Source of the DNA: Cyanobacteriota bacterium erpe_2018_sw_21hr_WHONDRS-SW48-000092_B_bin.40
Lineage (GTDB): Bacteria; Cyanobacteriota; Vampirovibrionia; Obscuribacterales; Obscuribacteraceae
Assembly (NCBI GenBank): GCA_030917395.1
Contig: JAUPUU010000080.1
Location: forward strand, 22,629-86,628
Direction: 5' to 3'
DNA length: 64,000 bases
In this document: piece after piece, positions 60,632 to 64,000 of the stretch
Layout of the letters: each line of letters opens with the position of its first letter
Numbering within the stretch: the first letter of the stretch is position 1
The notes under the pieces: generated by a model
Told to the model about the DNA's origin: nothing
The model's input: the letters and a program-made list of their open reading frames with translations, nothing else
Databases searched by the model: none
Translations under genes and position numbers: made by a program

Positions 60632-63094
60632 ATGAACGAACGTAGGATACGAAATCAGAAGGGGGCGGCGGTAACCGGGCTTGTAATCGCACTCTTCATG
60701 TTTATCATGCTAGCTGGATTCTTCGCATTCGACTCAAGTCGCTTGCAGATGGCCCAGCGAGAACTGACAGCAACTTGCGACGCAGCTTCTTTGGCCGGAA
60801 CGGCCATGCTTACCTCCCTCGACATCGCCAACGATGATGCTACAGCATCCAAACTTGGGACAGCACAAGCTCAGGCCTGTGCCTACGCCCGTAATATGTT
60901 CCAAAACGGCAACATGTTAGGTCGCAGCCTCGGTTCTGCTAACGTGGTCAGCCCATACAGCGCCGTATCTACCATCGGCAATCCTGGTGATTGCAATGTG
61001 ATGATATCTCTAGCCGACCCCCAGCAACAATTCATCGGGGTAGCTCCTGTTTTCCCCGACCGTCTAAATGGGCGCGCCATCATGTGCTACGCAGGCTACA
61101 CCTACAACCCTGTATTCCTTGGTGTAATCGGCGTCGGCAAAGTACTACTTCAAGCTAACTCTGGCGGTGGTCTACCTCAAGTAGACGCGGTTCTTGTTTT
61201 CGACTACTCCGGTTCAATGGATGATGCTACCAACGTTACTTTCATTAGAAGAACTTGGGATTCGACAGTGGCCGCCTCCGGCGGTGCCTCTGCCGGTCGG
61301 ACTGACTACTCGGTGTTCACATCTGCCAATGCCGTTCAAGATGGTAGCAGTGGAGCTCCACAGAGCACCACGAACGGCGTCGTGCATTACATTGAAGTGC
61401 CTCCACCTGGAGTTTCTCACCGCATGTCGGACTATATTCAGTTCGATTATGTTGCCCAACCAAACGGATTCCCACTAAACGTACTTCCGCCTCAGAGCTT
61501 GCCAACGGCCGATCACACCAACTCGATGGCCGCCAACAAGTATGTATTCGACTACAATTTACGTGCTAACAGTCTGCTCTGGCACCCAACCATCCCCAAG
61601 GTAGGATCGCCCTTAGCCAGATTCCAAAAAGACTATGGCACCCCTCCCGGGAATTGTACTCTTGAGTATCCTTTCGGATACGGTAAGTTCTATAGCGAAT
61701 CAGCCGCTGCTCCTACTTTCGGCACCATGACCATAGCTGCTGGTGCGACCGGCAACACGGCATACAACCCTAACGCACCATTCGCCGGTTCACTGATTGC
61801 CACAGAACACCCAAGAACGATAGCCACCTCATTCAGGTATCCCGCCTACGTCAATACCGGAGCTGACCAGCACATCTTCACCGACTTGGTGGTCAACATC
61901 GCTAACCCTGGCTCATGGCCTTATGCCCAACCGCTCAATGGTCCGACTAACTTCGTTGGCTTCTCTAACTTCCAATTCCCATCACAAGAGCCAGACCCAG
62001 CACTAGCTGGCCAGACTTTCAGTTTTGAGAACATTGGTGTGTTGACTGAGGCAGCTCGGGGCAACCTTGACATCGATGGCACCGAGAACTTCTTCACCAA
62101 CGCCTTGTTAGACAGAGGTTCTGTTTACAGCACCACAAGTGGGACGATAGCGAGCAAGCAGCCAACCGGAATGACAGCAGCGCACCGTGCGGCCAACTAC
62201 CAGAAAGCCTACCAAAGATTGGCTATGCTCTATTCGCAACCGATTGCCACAGCCATCGACGGTGCCTATGGTGGTTTCTTCCAGAAAATCAATACTTTGA
62301 CTGATTGCCGCTTTGGTTTTGTTGGCTTCTCCAACGCTGACCAATCAGTAGCGAATCCTTCTGGTCCTAACTACACTTCGCAGGGATCTGGCCACAACTT
62401 GGCTGCCGATCAACCAAACAGCTTCTTCACTTCAGCCCAGTACAATGGCAGGGGAATTGGTTCGATGTACCGCTCGACGAAGTTCACCGCGCCTGAGTAC
62501 ACCACTGCCATCGCCGGTGGTGCCGGTAGTGGATTCAGGCAACCGCGACGAGCGCTAGTCAAATCAGAAAGCCAGAATGCCTCTTACTCTGGTGTAGTTG
62601 GTGGTTTGCAGAGTTCGACAGTGAACGCATATTGTGCTCCCTGGTCTGCTCTAGCAGGCGTCGCTAACGCCAACGGTTTAGAGAATGGCACTCCGATGGC
62701 TGATACCGCCACTGCCGAAGCACTGAAAACAGCCCGTTCTATGTTCCACAACGGTGCTAGCTACGATATCGCCACTCTGTCCAATAACCGCCCTGCGGCC
62801 AAGCATGCCATCGTCTTCTTCACTGACGGTGTACCGAACGCCTCAGATGCGGGACCGACCTTGACAGAAGCTCAAGGTTGTAAGGGAGAGGGTATCGCAG
62901 TATTCACCATCGGACTAGACGTCACCAACAACCCAGTTCTGCAAGGGTCTCAGGTTAGCTTCCTCGGCAACCTACCATCCGGCTTAGCTGGAGCATCTGG
63001 TAACGGCGGTAAGTTCTTCCCTTGTGCTAGTGCTAGTACTGTTAGAGATTCGTTCTCAGCAGTTGCCAGACGTCTGACTCAAGGTCAAAGATAA
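60632..63094 (+). CDS. TadG-like pilus/adhesion protein with interrupted vWA domain
   Basis: An 820-residue protein with a TadG-type N-terminus (KGAAVTGLVIALFMFIMLAGFFAFDSSRLQMA, DAASLAGTAML) and a von Willebrand A domain. The MIDAS start is Asp191 in VLVFDYSGSM, but the next core elements appear only near residue 525 (IATAIDGAYGGFF, CRFGFVGFSNAD) and about 725 (HAIVFFTDGVPNASD), so two large insertions split the domain. The inserts are Gly/Asn/Pro/Thr-rich with little charge, like surface-exposed loops. AGAGGTTG precedes the ATG. A terminator follows 35 bp after the stop. Confidence 0.82.
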   Translation: MNERRIRNQKGAAVTGLVIALFMFIMLAGFFAFDSSRLQMAQRELTATCDAASLAGTAMLTSLDIANDDATASKLGTAQAQACAYARNMFQNGNMLGRSLGSANVVSPYSAVSTIGNPGDCNVMISLADPQQQFIGVAPVFPDRLNGRAIMCYAGYTYNPVFLGVIGVGKVLLQANSGGGLPQVDAVLVFDYSGSMDDATNVTFIRRTWDSTVAASGGASAGRTDYSVFTSANAVQDGSSGAPQSTTNGVVHYIEVPPPGVSHRMSDYIQFDYVAQPNGFPLNVLPPQSLPTADHTNSMAANKYVFDYNLRANSLLWHPTIPKVGSPLARFQKDYGTPPGNCTLEYPFGYGKFYSESAAAPTFGTMTIAAGATGNTAYNPNAPFAGSLIATEHPRTIATSFRYPAYVNTGADQHIFTDLVVNIANPGSWPYAQPLNGPTNFVGFSNFQFPSQEPDPALAGQTFSFENIGVLTEAARGNLDIDGTENFFTNALLDRGSVYSTTSGTIASKQPTGMTAAHRAANYQKAYQRLAMLYSQPIATAIDGAYGGFFQKINTLTDCRFGFVGFSNADQSVANPSGPNYTSQGSGHNLAADQPNSFFTSAQYNGRGIGSMYRSTKFTAPEYTTAIAGGAGSGFRQPRRALVKSESQNASYSGVVGGLQSSTVNAYCAPWSALAGVANANGLENGTPMADTATAEALKTARSMFHNGASYDIATLSNNRPAAKHAIVFFTDGVPNASDAGPTLTEAQGCKGEGIAVFTIGLDVTNNPVLQGSQVSFLGNLPSGLAGASGNGGKFFPCASASTVRDSFSAVARRLTQGQR

Positions 63095-63129
63095 GAACCA
63101 AGACTAGGTCAAGACAGAAACGAAAAAGA

Positions 63130-63161
63130 AGAACCGGCCTGAAAGGGTCGGTTCTTTTTTT
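63130..63161 (+). terminator. Rho-independent terminator after tadG-like gene
   Basis: Ten base pairs (AGAACCGGCC against GGTCGGTTCT, one G-T pair) close a TGAAAG loop and are followed by a run of seven T (63155-63161). It separates the TadG-like gene from the next pseudopilin and implies a separate or attenuated transcript for the latter. Confidence 0.92.
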
Positions 63162-63239
63162 CGTTTCACCCTCACTTCACGCAGGGTAGGTATGTTAGGA
63201 GATGTATACGTGTAACCATCCTTTTCAGGAGGCGGTTCG

Positions 63240-64000
63240 GTGGTTAATAAACCAAAATCGGTACCTTCAAGTCGTAAGTTGCTCCGAGAGCGGCTTAAAG
63301 GTATCACTGCGATCGAGCTAGCTGCTGTAGTTTCAATTTTAATTGTAATCTGCGCAATGGCTCTCAATATCACCGTCTTAGTCTTCGCGGCTGACATGTG
63401 CGACAGAGCATGTAAAGACTGCGCGAGGGCTGCCGGTCAGCAAGGTACTGTAGGTCAAGCGGTTTCTGCCATGCAAGCAGCCCTCGGCACTCACCCTATC
63501 GACGGCACGGTGATTCAATCTCTCAATGCAGAATTGATCACATATGAAGACTATGGCGCTGGTAACGGCGCAGGTCAGACTACTACTACTGGCACCAACG
63601 GTCCAATTGGTACCACATCCACTACCAGTGCTACTACTGGTGGCGCAATTCCACCTCCAGGTGCAGGCGGAGCAGGTTCATCCCCTGGTCCATTTGCTAG
63701 CGTTAGAACTACTCTAATCGCTCGCATTCCAGCACCTATGGTGTTCTTCAGCCTCGATATGGGCAGTGAAGCTTCCAATCAACAGGGCGTGGCACACGGC
63801 CTGATTCGTTTCCAGAGCTTATACACCTATCCAATCACTAACACCGCTGGTCCGGTTTCCATTGGTGCCCCTGGTGGCCCAGCTGGACCGACTGGCGTAA
63901 GTGGACCTGGTGGTACTGCTACTACAGGTCCTCCCGGCCCTGGTGGTCCTACCGCTACAACTGGTGCTACCAGTGCTACCAGTGCCACAAGTGGTAGCAC
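63240..64000 (+). CDS. Pseudopilin-like surface protein with collagen-like tract, truncated by window
   Basis: An open frame from a GTG at 63240, preceded by AGGAGGCGG, runs off the right edge after about 253 codons. The N-terminus (RLKGITAIELAAVVSILIV) is prepilin-like, with the ELAAVVS start typical of TadE-type helices. The C-terminal visible part includes Gly-X-Y runs (GPAGPTGVSGPGG, GPPGPGGPT) and Thr/Ser/Gly-rich repeats, so it carries a collagen-like segment. Cys residues flank the early domain (CDRACKDC). It is the third Tad-type gene in the row. Confidence 0.75.
   Translation, partial: MVNKPKSVPSSRKLLRERLKGITAIELAAVVSILIVICAMALNITVLVFAADMCDRACKDCARAAGQQGTVGQAVSAMQAALGTHPIDGTVIQSLNAELITYEDYGAGNGAGQTTTTGTNGPIGTTSTTSATTGGAIPPPGAGGAGSSPGPFASVRTTLIARIPAPMVFFSLDMGSEASNQQGVAHGLIRFQSLYTYPITNTAGPVSIGAPGGPAGPTGVSGPGGTATTGPPGPGGPTATTGATSATSATSGS

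Noticed and set aside
1..64000. tRNA, rRNA, integrase or insertion sequence
   Set aside because: None was seen: intergenic gaps are short and no transposase or integrase motif appears.

Overview
The window is a gene-dense, roughly balanced-GC bacterial chromosome segment with a Gram-negative-type envelope: many Sec signal peptides, a lipoprotein, a TonB_C-like protein and Tad/Flp-type pseudopilins. Most genes are ordinary chromosomal housekeeping genes. No phage, integrase, insertion sequence, rRNA, tRNA or CRISPR array was seen. The mixture of pyruvate phosphate dikinase with its regulator, a KorAB-type 2-oxoacid:ferredoxin oxidoreductase, Hanks-type Ser/Thr kinases, many TPR proteins and Tad-type pseudopilins suggests to me a non-photosynthetic relative of Cyanobacteria (Vampirovibrionophyceae/Melainabacteria, Obscuribacter-like). 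That assignment is inference from memory and was not tested.

Layout. 1-10 kb: start of a secreted protein (minus strand), anchored esterase, NTF2-like secreted protein, nadC, a pseudo-receiver/membrane protein/SDR cluster, a TPR protein and ppdK with its regulatory kinase/phosphorylase. 11-20 kb: transmembrane Ser/Thr kinase, BioD-like ATPase, S41 protease, mtnP, a paired M16 peptidase operon (one catalytic, one without the zinc site) and a cysteine hydrolase. 20-22 kb: an AbiEi/DUF6088-like antitoxin gene without a visible toxin, preceded by about ten tandem 37-38 bp units, each with an imperfect inverted repeat. 22-32 kb: CpaB, purine salvage (hpt, guaD), a GNAT and ThDP-enzyme pair, and korAB ending at a strong intrinsic terminator. 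32-40 kb: a secreted protein, two overlapping sensor histidine kinase genes with complementary defects, a CoA-transferase, a DUF900 hydrolase and a protease-dead M48 relative. 40-50 kb: a FIST / TonB_C / Memo-AMMECR1 operon, APC transporter, cytosolic Ser/Thr kinase, fumC, htpX and an acyl-CoA synthetase. 50-59 kb: a DUF4384 / thioredoxin / hydrolase operon, a multi-pass membrane protein, trmJ, a TPR lipoprotein and an HTTM protein with an overlapping partner. 59-64 kb: a secreted TPR protein and a Tad-type surface cluster (TadE-like, TadG-like with an interrupted vWA domain, and a truncated pseudopilin entering a collagen-like tract at the window edge).

How the parts connect. PPDK and its regulator, KorAB and FumC form a reversible C3/C4 and TCA-side carbon core. 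Hpt, GuaD, MtnP and NadC serve purine, methionine and NAD metabolism. The two features that most deserve follow-up are the histidine kinase pair, where one protein keeps the ATP-binding site but has Ser at the acceptor position and the other keeps the acceptor His but has lost the ATP-binding boxes (a predicted trans-phosphorylating couple), and the inverted-repeat array upstream of the AbiEi-like gene. Pseudo-enzymes recur across the window: the receiver, M16, M48 and HATPase families each have one.
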